A stretch of DNA of 64,000 bases from Camellia lanceoleosa (GCA_025200525.1 CM045762.1:190365154-190429153), one strand, 5' to 3'; shown: positions 45,556 through 57,981, counted from the first letter of the stretch. The notes: generated by a model from the sequence alone, not told the origin. Translations and numbers: made by a program.

Positions 45556-46218
45556 AAACACGTGAGGTGGCACACCTCGCGCGAATTGAAATGAAAATGA
45601 AACACGGGAGGTGGCACACCTCACGCGAATTGAAATGCAAATGAAGCACGTGAGGTGGCACACCTCACGCGAACATGAAATGAAAATGAAGCACGTGAGG
45701 TGGCACACCTCATGCGAATGTGAAATGCAAATGAAGCACGTGAGGTGGCACACCTCACGCGAATATGAAATGCAAATGAAGCACGTGAGGTGGCACACCT
45801 CACGCGAATATGAAATACAAATGAAGCACGTGAGGTGGCACACCTCACGCGGATATGAAATGCAAATAAAGCACGTGAGGTGGCACACCTCACGCGGATT
45901 GAAATGCAAATGAAGCACGTGAGGTGGCACACCTCAAGCGAATATGAAATGCAAATGAAACACGTGAGGTGGCACACCTCACGCGAATATGAAATGAAAA
46001 TGAAGCACGTGAGGTGGCACACCTCACGCGAATATGAAATGAAAATGAAGCACGTGAGGTGGCACACCTCACGCGAATTGAAATGCAAATGAAGCACGTG
46101 AGGTGGCACACCTCACGCGAATATGAAATGCAAATGAAACACGTGAGGTGGCACACCTCACGCGGATTGAAATGCAAATGAAGCACGTGAGGTGGCACAC
46201 CTCACGCGAATTGAAATG
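45556..46218. repeat. 45-bp tandem array of hairpins, 15 copies
   Basis: Fifteen units of 44-45 bp, each with CGTGAGGTG-GCA-CACCTCACG (9-bp perfect stem, 3-base loop) followed by a spacer GCGAATATGAAATGCAAATGAAG. Variation is mostly in the spacer and the last stem bases. The period near 45 gives long spurious frames on both strands. Such arrays in the 3' untranslated region of Tat/Ogre elements are a known source of satellite repeats. Confidence 0.95.
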
Positions 46219-46559
46219 CATGCTAAGTGCGACATGCATGCAACACAAAGTACAAAATGATGCAAGTGTGACACGCATGCCGCATAGAATACAAAAAAGA
46301 TGCAAGTCGCAGAGGACGTGCAAAACGACGCGCCGTGCCGCACTAGACAAAGTGATGGATGCAACAACGCACACAGGGCAACTTTTGAATCTTTATAAAA
46401 GACAAAAGGATACAAAAGGATACAATCCGCTTGAATTGAGTGCCACACACGAAGACACTGCTCGAGGTCGAAACGGAGGCCGGTCGAGCATCGGGGATGC
46501 ACCTTCTTGCACTTTCTTGAGCTATGAAGACCCAAAAACCCCTTATCTTGCCTAAAAAC

Positions 46560-46680
46560 ATTCTTGGGAACACCACCGGCTGGGTGGGGTGGTCACCGGC
46601 TGCCGCCGGCTGCCTGAACTCATCCACCGGCACAAAAAAGTGCCGACCGGCACAAAATAGTGCCGACCGGCAGAAAATGC
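46560..46680. repeat. CACCGGCTG / GTGCCGACCGGCAC cluster upstream of the PMD gene
   Basis: Shares its words with the two clusters in the element B LTRs. Here it lies about 40-150 bp upstream of the TATA box of the antisense gene, so the same sequence set may serve as an upstream control region for both promoters. Confidence 0.7.
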
Positions 46681-46715
46681 CTGATCGGGGGCAGAACTGC
46701 CATTTCACTCCGGGC

Positions 46716-46724
46716 TTTATAAAA
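46716..46724 (+). promoter_or_regulatory. TATA box of the antisense PMD gene
   Basis: TTTATAAAA, about 60 bp before a (CT)n leader (46773-46793) and about 370 bp before the first good ATG (47095). A standard plant promoter layout on the plus strand, opposite to the element. Confidence 0.6.
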
Positions 46725-47943
46725 TAGGGTTTTAAACCCTATTTTCCACACTTCTAAACCGCCGAAAATCCCTACTCTCTCTCTCTCTCTCTCTAGAGTT
46801 TGTTTTCTTGATTTCTCATCGATTTCTTCGCGTTTTACACCCATTTTCTCGTCGGATTCGCGATATTCTTCGCGTTTCGGACATTTTCAACCAAACAAAT
46901 CTTCGTTTCGGTGCACTTTTTGCTAGTTCCGCTTTTTCGGGACTTGTTCCCCTTGATTTTGTCTTCGTTTCCGGGTATTTTCACATTTCGACTTTTCCGG
47001 CCGTTTCCGACCCTCTCGGGGTTGACTTTGTCGGTTGACTTTTCGCATTCCGGCCCGTTTTTCATTTTTCGGCTATTTTCTCATCTCCATCGCTATGGCC
47101 GATGATGTTCCACATGTCGGGACTCCCCCGGACCACGAGATGGATCCCGGGGTCGAGCTCCGCCATTGAGCGGCGCCATTCGACGGGCGACTTACCACGG
47201 CCATCCACGTGCTACCGACGGACTCGCCACTTCCGCGCTTTTGACAGGCTTTGGACCCGAGCCTGCCATGGAAATGGCCTCCCACTTGTCTTTTGGCGCC
47301 GAGGTAACATTCTCGCTTTTTATTTTCTCGCAATGTAGGATTTCGCCAATCGCCGTAGCTAACTGAACCCATTAATTGCTTAGTTCTGATGTACTGTACT
47401 GTAGTTGATTGTAGACAAACTCATAACTGACATCTGTTTAGGACCGACGCACATGCACACACACTGCACTACTCTGAATCACCCAAACACACGGCACACA
47501 TTGCACTGCCAATTCGCCGACACCCGGTGCTTATTTGAATCTGAAAACTCGCACGCATGCTAGATTTGCACAAAACTACACCAACACGCGGACACGTCAC
47601 ACGTTGTAGTTCACTGAAACATACCGAGACCTGGCTTCTATTTGAACTTTGAAAAACACGCACACATGCTGTTTACACTGATCCTCATAGGAGCACTGAC
47701 ATATCACAGGCCGTAGCCCACCCACTGGTACGCTGAAACCCGATATCTGCTCGAATTTGAAAAATGTGCACACATGCACCAAGTTTACACTGGAGCATCT
47801 AAAACACACTGACGCATCACTCGCTTGTAGTTTATCAGAAGCACACCGCACCCGGTTTCTGTTTGAATTTTAAAAATCTGCACGCATACCAGATTTGTAC
47901 CGACTGCATATCTTCATATGGCTTTGCAATTTCTTGACTACAG

Positions 47944-48600
47944 GGAGACTCCCATACTCTCCGCGGGTGTGGGAACGTCACCGCTCGCGATTGGTACGCC
48001 GATCTGCCTGACGCCGTTAGCCGCATTGTAGATCGAGCCGGCTTCGGCACCTTCTGCAGGGGACTCTCCAGGCTCTCTTCTTGCAGACCTCTTCTTGCCG
48101 CCCTGGCAGAGAGGTGGTGGGACACCACCGATTCATTTCACTTATCAGCGACTGGGGACATGACGATGACCCCTTACGACTTCTCGATGCTCACCGGCAT
48201 CGGGGTGGGGGGTGATCTGATCCCCTTCGATACAGACATGGATGAGTGGATTGCCGCTCAGATTCACTTGCTCGGTGAGGCGCCGCCACTTGCTCATCCA
48301 GGGTTCATCCGCTACTCCTGGTTCGAGGTGCAGTTCCGAGTGCAGCCCGTGTTGGTGGACGCAGCTCCGATGACCCAGGAGGCCGCTAAGAGATATGCAC
48401 GCGGCTTCCTCATGTTCTTGCTGGGGACCACCCTGTTTGCCGATCGGCGAACACAAGGTCTGCTCAGCGCTTTGGTGGACGTCGAGAGGATTGTGCAGTA
48501 TGACTGGGGGGGCACGGCTTTGGCCACCCTTTACGGTTATATGAGCTCAGTCTCTCGTGGCAGTGGACAGCTGCTAGGAGGCTACTGGCGAGCCTGGGAG
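47944..48600 (+). CDS. PMD gene exon 2, plant mobile domain core
   Basis: 219 uninterrupted codons between a CTACAG acceptor and a GAG/GTATGT donor, phase 0 at both ends. It reads ARDWYADLPDAVSRIVDRAG, LLAALAERWWDTTDSFHL, GDMTMTPYDFSMLTGIGVGG, then QIHLLGEAPP, YSWFEVQFR, RYARGFLMFLLGTTLFADRR, VQYDWGGTALATLYGYMSS and YWRAWE. These match the PMD signature: an ERW...T.tFH block, the E/D-MT.T..D...LTG.. block, the AR.fl..LLGTtLF block and the YDWG.A.LA.LY block. Only the retrotransposon itself surrounds it, so it is element cargo rather than a host locus. Confidence 0.85.
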
Positions 48601-49049
48601 GTATGTCTTCTTCTCTGCTTTACATTTCTGCTTTATACTTTCAGATTCTCGCACTTAATACATCAGTAGTTCAGATATCGTATACACGGCACACACATAC
48701 TCCGCTTTACATCGCTTCACGCCAGACACTCTGCACAACACAATACACAACACACGGCTGCAGCTCCGTTATTTCAGATCCTCGCTTGAACCGATAGTCA
48801 TATCGACGTTTGTTTTGGTGTGGGTGTACGCCTACTTCCCCAGACTAGAGCTGCTGGGAGGCGAGACCCCTTTGGTCGCCCCTTCTTCGCCCATGACGGG
48901 CGGCGCGCCCGGAGGCCCCGGACACTTTTAGCTTCTTCAGCCTTTTCTTCGACATAATCACCCCCACCGATGTATCTTTTACTTATCCGTTTAAGTTCGC
49001 CAGCGGTACATTTCTATATCGAGAGATAATCAATCAGATTTCATTTCAG

Positions 49050-49610
49050 TCACTGGTAGTGGGCTCCACTACCAGCGGTGATACGAGATCGGTATGCCGG
49101 CGCGATCGAGACCTCGCGCTACCGGATTTTGCCGAGGGCCGTCAGGCCTGGTACCTGGGTGAGCGTTTCATACGCCAGACCCTAGGGTTGCCGGAGCAGA
49201 TAGTTCCGATCCTTCCTCCCGAGCGCATGAGGGAGACTGAGGGGTACAGCTTCCAGCAGATGGAGGACTACACCCTTGGCTGGGCCGTGGACGTAGATGC
49301 CGACAGGGGCGAGGGCGACTACTCAGAGTACGTCCGGACCTTCTTGATGCGGCCTTTGAGCAGGGGCTCCCGAGCTGATCCAGCGAGACCTGCGGCGCCA
49401 GCGGCCCGGGCAGAGGCAGGAGCAGGAGTGGGGTCGTCACAGAGGGCCCGAGCTCGCGGCAGGAGGGGAGTGCAGAGGGGACGAGGGACGGGCTGGCCCG
49501 CTCTGCCTACCATGTTGACTTATAGGGGGCAGAGTGGGGAGACCTACCAGATCCCTTTTGCTCCTCCCCCGGCTGGTCATGAGTTGGCTGGTATTCCTGA
49601 CTTGCCTCCG
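49050..49610 (+). CDS. PMD gene exon 4, C-terminal region
   Basis: 187 codons between a TTTCAG acceptor and a CCG/GTATGT donor. Contains WYLGERFIRQTLGLPEQIVP and ILPPERMRETEGYS, resembling the conserved segment after the PMD, then an acidic stretch and an Ala/Arg/Gly-rich linker (ARAEAGAGVGSSQRARARGR) that is probably disordered and basic. Exact pairing with the neighbouring exons is uncertain. Confidence 0.6.
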
Positions 49611-50392
49611 GTATGTATTACTTTATTTCTGCATCTTGCATTGTTATTTCATTTCAGTTCATTCAGATATCCCACAGAATACTGATGTATTTAATACTTT
49701 TGCAGGCTTCCTCCGAGTATACCCGTCTACCGTGGAGTCAATGCCTCCCGATGGGGATGTTGCAATGACTCTCGACGCTTTGGCATACCGCCGGTATGTT
49801 CTCATCGAGCACGCCTCAAATCATACTCTGTTTCGCACAATCTGCTACACTGCACAAAAATCTGATAAACTGCTCACAGCTTTCATACACTGTACTTATA
49901 CACTGCATCTTGCACTGATTCACTGTTTACAGCATTCACACACTGTACTCATACATTACGTACTAATAAACCGCCACGGCATTCACACGTACTCATACAT
50001 CGCATTCTCAGATCGATAAACCGCTCACGGCATTCACACACCGTACTCATACATCGTGATTCTCAGACTAATAAACCGCTCACGCTTCTGATGTGTTTGT
50101 TCTTTGTATTTTCAGCCTCCTTTCCCGATCCCTCCAGTGGGTGGCGCTGCTCCAGCTGGGCCTCCCCTCTCTACTCGGGATGGCAGGATATTCCCTCGCA
50201 CTAGAGGGGGATGTGGTCACGTGGGGAGCAGCTAACGAGCTCCAGTTCCAAGAGATGGTGAGTCGGAGGTGGGGATGGAGTCATTTGCGGAGGAGGCCGG
50301 GGATAGCTCGGGCTCAGTTCCGACAAAGGATGGCCTCGACGATGCTCTGTGCTTTTGCCCAGAAGAGGGCGAGGATCGATCCTCGTGCATGA

Positions 50393-53300
50393 GGCCCGGG
50401 CCGATGATGATGATTTTGTCGCTTTTTTCTTTATTTATTTCTTTTCTTGTACTTTTCTCTTTTTGGTAGATAGAGTACTATGTACTACCGCAGGCAGGTT
50501 TTTGCTTTTCTCAAACTATGTATTCGAAAAAGATGATATGAAACGAACTTTTGTTTGAAAAGAATGTTACATTTGTATATATATGCATATTTCATACTTC
50601 GCACTGCATTGCATCATATTACACCTCAAATGTAAATGACATTGATCTGTTGTCTGACGATTGAACACTTGCACTGTAATAATCAAATAACCAACCAACT
50701 AAACAGCAAAACAGCTCATACAAAACACCGCTCAATCCGAACATACAGCCCATATTCTGCTGAGGACTAATCTGCTGGGGATTGATCTGCATTTAGCCCG
50801 TAACTCAGTATTTAGTTCATTCTGCACACAGCAAACTCTGAACAGATAGCCCCAATCTGATGAGACAAATCACAAAGCTGACACGGTTGCAGTTGAAACA
50901 CACTCGGATGTTCCAAATTTTCCCTTTCCTTCTCTTGCTTTGCACGGATGTAGAGAATGGCACGGCATTCTGAGCACAGACGATTTTGAGGTAAAGAGAG
51001 GTTTTTTAACCTGGGTATCGAGCCTTCAACTGGACACCGCCGGAGAACTCAAGTACAGAAAGTAAAAGGCACACGACCTAAACACAACGAGACACACTCG
51101 GAAAAGACTCAAAACTAAGTTGAGACTAACAAACCAAAAGACACGACACGGACGTGTTTGAAAACAAAAGATCTTGAGGAGCCAATTCTTCCGGGCAGGT
51201 TTCCCACCCTCTCTGATTTGTGATTCTCGCACCACTCGGCCCTCGAGCTCGGTTTTTCTCACAAGACCTTCTTCTCACTTTTCTCTCGGCTGACACCTCT
51301 CTATTCTTTATTCTCTCATTTTCCATCCCTCCCCTGAGTGATTGATAGATGAATAGGAAGCGGCGGATTCATGCCCGATACAGCTAGCTCGCGGCTATTC
51401 CTTCTGGTAGATAGAACGCCTTTCTGGCAAATGCGTGCTGACGGTGGGGGGAAGACAGGATACCTGGCTCAACTGTGCCCCTGGTTCATTACTCTGACCA
51501 TTCTTTGTTTTTATTTTTTTTTATTTTTTTATTTTTTAAAACAGTTTTGACCAAAATGAACGCCAGATTAGCGTGCTTGGGCAATTTTTGATTTGAAAAT
51601 TATGCAAGTCAGGTTGCAAGCACTGAAAGTTTTCCTTTTAGGTCCAAACATGGTCCAATTTTGGAGAATGAAATAGTTTTCGAGAAACTAGCCAACCTCA
51701 GTAAAAATTTTCAAAAACTATTTTTGCATACAGTCAATGCTCAACGAGCGCGGAACTTACCCTCGAGATATGCAACCTCGGATCGGAGGCAATGGAAAAT
51801 TGCCCCTGGCTTAAAAAGGGGGGGGGAAGGCAATGGAAAGTTGCCCCTGGTTTGAACGGTAACTCAGGGCAACTTATAGCAATGGATGGCAACGGAAAGT
51901 TGCCCCTTGTTTGGATGATGCCGCGGCATTTTTGTAAGTCAGTCCTCATTGATGACGGTCGGACCCTCGGACGTGGAGGAGTCGAAGACGGTTTGAATCA
52001 ATATGTGGACACAGTCACCTGGAAGGTGTTGGTGGTTTGGCTTTAAGAGGAAGTTGGTCACGTAATTCCAGGTTGCTGCAATCGGGACACTGGATTCGGA
52101 GAGGGCAAAAGGGATCAAAACCATGACATGGACTAAGACGCTATGGAAGCATTGGGGGCTGGACTTCAGGATGAAGTTGCCTACGTATCCCGAACATGGG
52201 AATCAAGCCTTACGTAGTTCCGGTTAAGGTACACTCGGGTATTTTAACCTTCACTATTTTTGGGCTCTAACTTTTGCCAAGGTGCCCAATGCGGGTTTTC
52301 GACCTTGCGAGCTATGTTTTTCTTTTTCATTCTTTTTCTTTTCTTTTGCATTTCTTCTTCTTTTTTTTTGCATTTGTGTATTTTTGAAATTTTTTTTTTC
52401 TTTTTTCTTTTTTTTCATTCTTTTCTTTGCTCTAACTTTTGCCTGGGTCGCCCTTCCTGGTTTTCGGCCCAGCGAGCCTCTCAAAGGGTAAAAGTGTAGC
52501 TCGTCCATGCCAAATGGTTTTGAGATTGAAGCCTCTCTGTATCTAAGAGAACGACTATTGTGTTGATTTGCAGAAAGGTCCATCACGGCTACTTCTCGAG
52601 CTTTGCTTGGTGGGGTCTGATCTTCCTGATCGGACTCTGATGCCTCTTGCTCGAGGGCTGCTTCGAATTGGGCCACACAGGCGTCTCATGGCACTGGTCG
52701 TTTTGCACAGACTTCGGTTTGCAACAGATGAATCGAATCTCGAGACTGGGAGCGACCCTAGGCTGCACCATCTCAAAAGCGGTTCCACACAGGTCTTCGC
52801 GAGACTTGCACAAAATGTTTTGTTTTTGAAAGTTTTCAAGAAAGCGACAAATCGCTCATGTTGAAGATAGTGTGGAACCAGTCTGGATCAGGCCCGGGTC
52901 CTTCTCAGTACTCACGCTGACAAGCATGATTTCATTCATTAAGGGCTTAGCATGCCTCTCTTTCTCTCAAAATGGTCAAAATTTTGCGAAAACCCGAGAG
53001 ATTCCTCCCTCTTTGTTTTTATCACCGCAGTGTTCGAAAAGGGTTTTTATGAAAAGCTTAAGTCATTATGACGATGTTTAAGGCACAAGAGAGCAGGCGA
53101 AAAGCACTATCATTCCATTCACATCTCTGGCGTGGTTGGTTCGAATAGTAACAGATACGGGACGTGATAGCCACAGCTGTTTCATTCAAATTTGTTGGCA
53201 TAACTGGCTCCTCGGCAGAAACAAACTCAAACAACAAAAGCAACTAATTGAAAGACAAAACGGTGTTTGAGGCAACAACCCCGAAATCACCTGGTATACT

Positions 53301-53568
53301 ATACAAAAGGGACTGACTCATTACAACAAGACAGACCTTGTAAACAAAAGACTGACTCAATACAGAGAGACAGACTCAAAAACAAAACAAAAGACTGACT
53401 CGACACCCAAGTCAGGATTTACAAAACTAGCATCGGCAGGTGCTCAAAAATGCGCGCCAAACGCCATATCCCAAAAACGTACCAGATATTGCCCGCAGGC
53501 AGTTGAATCCCAATTACATACTCGCAGTATCGGTGTCCTCGGTATCTGTGTCCTCACAATCCAAGAAC
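50393..53568. other. Element B middle part without recognisable genes; pol absent
   Basis: Where an autonomous Tat/Ogre element would carry protease, RT, RNase H and integrase on the minus strand, I find no such motif. Seen instead: three GGAAAGTTGCCCC words (about 51795-51912), similar to the polypurine tract, the second TTGCCTACGTATCC motif (52172-52215), T-rich runs (51518-51540, 52310-52430), and two GCTCTAACTTTTGCC words (52265, 52429). Confidence 0.7.
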
Positions 53569-54526
53569 TCAGAGTGACCGGTTGGCCGAGGTAGGCGGGA
53601 GGATGACCTTGTTATCAATCAAATCCTGTACCTCATGACGGAGGCGGAAGCAATTATCAGTGGCATGGCCAGTCTGCTGATGGTACGCACAGTACTGAGT
53701 GGCATCATGGCCTACTGGAAGGGGTTTGGGGAGCGGCCTAGAATCGAGGGGTGTAAGATGCCCCTTTTTGGCCAAAATCAGAAGTGCCCTAGACAAAGGC
53801 ATGTAGAGAGGATGGAAGACCCTGCGCCCTCGGGGCAGGTACTTGGAATTCTGAGTGTTCTTGCTTGACGTACTGGCGAACGGATCGGCAGGCGCCTTGA
53901 TTCCGATCCTTTCCCGGTGTAGGATTGGGAATGGGAGGAGCTACTCTGGCATGACGGGGCCTGTCCCGATTTTCTGACCGATTTGGACTACCCTCGGGTA
54001 GAGTGGGGAAAACATCATCCACAATTTTGGTTACAATCGCGGATACCTGTTGTTTGCTCATTCCCCCAGCTTTCAAAGCCTGGACTGCCCACAGCAATTG
54101 TTCCACGGGGTCGGTATCTGCTTTCACTTTTTCTTTGCCTCTGGCCTCAGCCTGATGAGAGGTTTGGGTTGGTACTGGTACATCACTGTTGTGGGTGGAG
54201 GTCATCTCCGACTGATTGAGCTCGATCACAATCCGCCCCAGTAGCGGGGGCTCCTGGGGTTCGAAATTTCTGGCATACGGTGCAACCGGGGGCGAAGTTG
54301 ACATTCCGTAAGCGAGATCTGCCACGGACCTCTGGAGATCACCTATCATCCCCATTAACTCGAATGTAGTGGGCTCGCGAGCCTGATAGAACTGGGGGGT
54401 CCAGATTGGATGCGCGGCAGGCGACCTAGGTGGATACGGCAAGTCAACAGTAGCTTCATCTTGTGGGGTGGTTCTTTGACTCATTGCGGCCGTCATGACC
54501 ACAATTTCTTCTGAGTTCTGCGTCAT
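53569..54526 (-). pseudogene. Element B gag, Tat/Ogre type, frameshifted
   Basis: The ATG at 54526 (MTQNSEEIVVMTAAMSQRTT) opens 245 codons with a YQAREPTTFELMGMIGDLQR region. The frame shifts near 53800; the next frame reads RVFHPLYMPLSRALLILAKK, then GHLTPLDSRPLPKPLPVGHD and YCAYHQQTGHATDNCFRLRH, followed by EVQDLIDNKVILPP. The last block, C-x2-H-x4-H-x4-C with RLRHEVQDLID, is a conserved feature of Tat/Ogre gag near the nucleocapsid region. The large middle of a normal gag, including most of the retrotrans_gag domain, is missing, so this is a shortened protein even before the frameshift. Confidence 0.78.
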
Positions 54527-55227
54527 GTTCGATCTTGCCTCAGCAAGGAGAAGACACTAGCTATTCTGACTCAACTCTCTGAATCTCTGAACTGAAACGG
54601 AAAACAAGCAATATTTCAGCCCTAAACAGATCAAACACGGGTGTAGTCGAACAACTGCACTCTACTACTGAACACTGTTCCCCGAAGTCACTGTCCCCAA
54701 TCTCAATCTGACACCCACAGATATAACTGATTCACAACAACACTGATACTGGTGCCCTCAGGCCTGATACTTAAACTTGCAAACTGATCTGTACGTTCCC
54801 TGCAGAGTTACACTCTAAAGCACATAGCAGATAAATGAGAACCAAAACACCCGTATATTGGGGTAGGGTTTCCCTGTCCTATTTTGTCAGGGACTAGGGT
54901 TTCACTATGCACGCAGCGGTTTCAAACAACTTAGCATCGGGTAAGCAACCTGTCCTAGTTTGGAATGGTCACTATGGATTCCGAATATGCACTAGGTCGA
55001 ATGGTCGAAAAGGGTGCCCCGGTAAAACCGGGGTTTGTGTTCCCATACTGGCAGAGCCAGAACCGTCACCTTATGGTCATGTCTTGACAAGACAAGCCTC
55101 CCAAGAAACCGCCAGAATAGCAGATGGCCAACACGGTGTCCTAGGCGCACCAATGCACATGCAATGCAAAAAGACACATAAATGAAATCAAAACAGGGTA
55201 TCACGAGTTCGAGTCAAGCTCTCTAAA
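54527..55227. other. Element B 5' leader
   Basis: Non-coding region between primer site and gag on the minus strand. No feature beyond moderate GC content. Confidence 0.6.
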
Positions 55228-55246
55228 CTCCCCAGCAGAGTCGCCA
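55228..55246 (-). other. Primer binding site of element B
   Basis: The minus strand reads TGGCGACTCTGCTGGGGAG, five bases inside the 5' LTR. The TGGCGACTC start is of the type used by Tat/Ogre elements (from memory, tRNA-Arg), clearly different from the Met site in elements A and C. Confidence 0.75.
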
Positions 55247-57981
55247 GAAACTGTACCGTGGGCTTCACTCTACAGTTCGGACTCGATTTGTGTCGCGGTT
55301 CTAAATCTGAACCAAAGAGTCCAAATCCGGCAAATCGTTTGACAAAACAGATTTTTTGAAAAGTAGTGCCAAACATGGACTGCTTTGCCAGATTAGAGAG
55401 TCGCCACCAAAATATTTTAAAATGGGAAATTTAGGAAACCCTGACTCGGTGCCGAAGGCCACATGTCCGTCATCACCAAAGTGGTCTTGGCTCGGGAGCT
55501 TGGGTACGATCGGGGAAGGTCAGCTATGAGCACTTCTTTCGCCGGTCCAAGACCGGCCTCTACTAACCGTGATATCCGTTTTTGAAAACATTACGTGTTC
55601 TTATTCCAATTATTTAGCCTAGAATTACTATGTGATGCGCACAACACAAAAGTATAGACTAGATTGCCTAACTTGGAAATAAACATTGCATATCCGTTTT
55701 GTCTCGAAAAACGTGTTGGATTTTGCTACTCGCAAGTAGGCTAAAATACGGATTTCAATAAGTTGTTCCAACTCAGGCAGTCCAACCTCCACCCACAGGC
55801 ATTCAAACAGTTTATCATGTAAGCATTTAGCCGCATGGCGAGCATACTGTCATGGTAAACATTCACACGCATGCGATATGCTAAAGCCATAAAAACTTAC
55901 ATCGTACTCCGTGCCAAAACAGTAAACTAGTTAGCAAACATGCATGACCTAGTTCATGTTAAGTGGCTAATGCATCACACACAGAGATGTAATCTAGAGT
56001 AGGCTCGGCTAACCCTAAACATGGCACATGAGATGCAACAACTATCACACATTCAATTTGGAATTGAAAGTGCGATGCAGTTTGCATGATGTGCCGAGCC
56101 CGAATGCATGTAAACAAATGCATGAATGCACACATGCATTGCATAAGGTATGCTAAAATAAACATGCCCTAGTCCATTACCATAAGCAGGTAAATAAAAG
56201 GGATAGAAAGAAATGGGGATTGGAAGACATGCACCCACTCACACACACTTATTACATTTTTTCCCTCGCTCGAAGGGACCAAAATAGTAATACAGAACCG
56301 AATAACTAATTAACTACACAAGCTAATTAATTATTACAAATCAACTAAATTAATTAAATAAAATAATTAATCTAATTGAACAGAAAACGCCTCGGGATGA
56401 GGGCAAAATGCAGCGCGTGCTCGAAACCGGCTCGGAACCGCACTGCCATGCACGGATTGCCTCTGTTTTCCCTGCTATCCTCTTCTGAAAATTGCCAAAG
56501 TCCCAGAAGTGCCTCTCAGGGCACTGGGGAGTACCACCGGCTGGGGTAGAGCACCACCGGCTGAAGGAGGATGCCACCGGCACAGAATTGTTCCATCGGC
56601 TGGGAAAACACTGCCGGTCGGCACTAAAAAGTGCCGGTCGGCACAAAATGTTCTGCAGATCCTGCAACTCACAGCAGCAGAGGACAGACTATGCATGGCA
56701 AGGCAATTCAAAACATGTATGCACAAAACACATTCCCTATCGTGTTATTGATTCAAGGGGCCATGTGCCTCGGTTCCCGGACCACCAATCGCGCATTTTC
56801 ATGCATGATGGCCCTAAGAACCAAGAATGCAACTTCACTTTCAAACGCATGCAAAACACATAGGCACAAAAGGGTGCCAAACCTCTATCAAACTCACTTC
56901 AAGAGGCTTGGCATGCATGTCAATGTGGTGCAATCCTAAGCATGTTAAACTAGTATGCAATATGGACAATGCAAGGTGCTCATGCAAGCATACAAACAAG
57001 CATATGAAGCAAGCATGCAAACCAATGGAATAATGGATTTAGACATGAGTTAGGTAACTCAAAAAGATCTAAAACCAGTGGCTAAAGTGCCTACAATTGG
57101 GGACTAAACACACACACACACATGCACATGTTAAGGCACCCACTCCAAGGCACAAACAAAACGACATTCAAGCACACTTGAGATGATTCAAACATGGACT
57201 ATTAGCATGCAACTTAGGCTCTCAAATCATTTCAAACATGATGCCAAATCATGCAACAAATCAAATCAAACAAAGCATGCAAATAGCCTAGGCTTAAGGC
57301 AAGCTAATAGGGCATTAAACCACACTTTGCACAAACATACATGGCATGCACCAATCAACCTAAAACAGGTTTCTAGCATGTCAAAACAAAGCCAAATGGC
57401 TACTTAGATGGCATCTAAGAGTCATTAAATCAAAGGCATGCATTGAAGCCAAAACAAGGGGCATATAACACAAGCTTAAGAAGTCACGAAGGAGCATGCA
57501 AGGTAAGCATACAAGCACACCAAATGGACTGAAATAGCATGCTAGGTGATTCCAAACCATCAAAACAATGCAAACAAAGGCATGCTACACATCCAAACTC
57601 TTAAGGCCAACAGGCCAAATGCAAAGGTGCTATATTAAACATGCCGAGATTGACCAAAATACTTATGGACAGACCTAAAACATGGAAATATAAGCACAAA
57701 ATCTTCACAAATGCAAGCCTAAAACATGTTAAAGACTAAGGCATACTACCTAGGCATGTTAGAGCATAAAAGGGCATTACAAGGCAACCATGCTAAGCAT
57801 GCATAGGAGACCAAAACCAACTTGAAAACATGTTATATCATGGCAATATAAGCATGAAAGACAACCAAGGCATGCTCAACACACACTCAAACATGGTGCT
57901 CCTTTGGAAGCCAAAACTTGCCCTTTTCAAGGACATCAAGGAGAGGGGGTGACCCTCCCCTTTTTGAGACTTCAAGGCATA

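Larger units (their letters stand above)
47095..50392 (+). pseudogene. Antisense PMD (plant mobile domain) gene carried by element B
   Basis: A multi-exon gene opposite to the retrotransposon. A good-context ATG (GCTATGGCC) at 47095 opens a frame that stops after 24 codons. A second frame in the same exon (PRATDGLATSALLTGFGPEP...FGAE) leads to a GAG/GTAACA donor at 47303. Exon 2 (47944-48600) encodes the PMD core; a third piece (about 48818-48929) has WVYAYFPRLELL but no clear acceptor and ends in a stop. Exon 4 (49050-49610), then two short Pro-rich or low-complexity exons (49706 to about 49794, and 50116-50392), follow. PMD proteins of the MAIN/MAIL1 group act in nuclear gene silencing and cell maintenance; transposon-borne relatives are known from Tat-type elements. 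The frameshift in exon 1 and the weak third acceptor suggest decay. Confidence 0.78.

Noticed and set aside
45556..46218. CRISPR-like array of palindromic repeats
   Set aside because: The units are adjacent tandem copies with near-constant spacers, in a plant retrotransposon, without cas genes. It is a satellite-type array.
45412..46374. Long open frames on both strands (100-170 codons, repeating RCATSRASF or MKHVRWHTSRE)
   Set aside because: They come from a 45-bp repeat whose length is a multiple of three; frames stay open on both strands at once and no protein family fits.
50393..53568. Hidden pol remnants of element B on the minus strand
   Set aside because: No YxDD, DDE, HHCC or RNase H motif in any frame read; short basic frames such as 52254-52676 are low-complexity.
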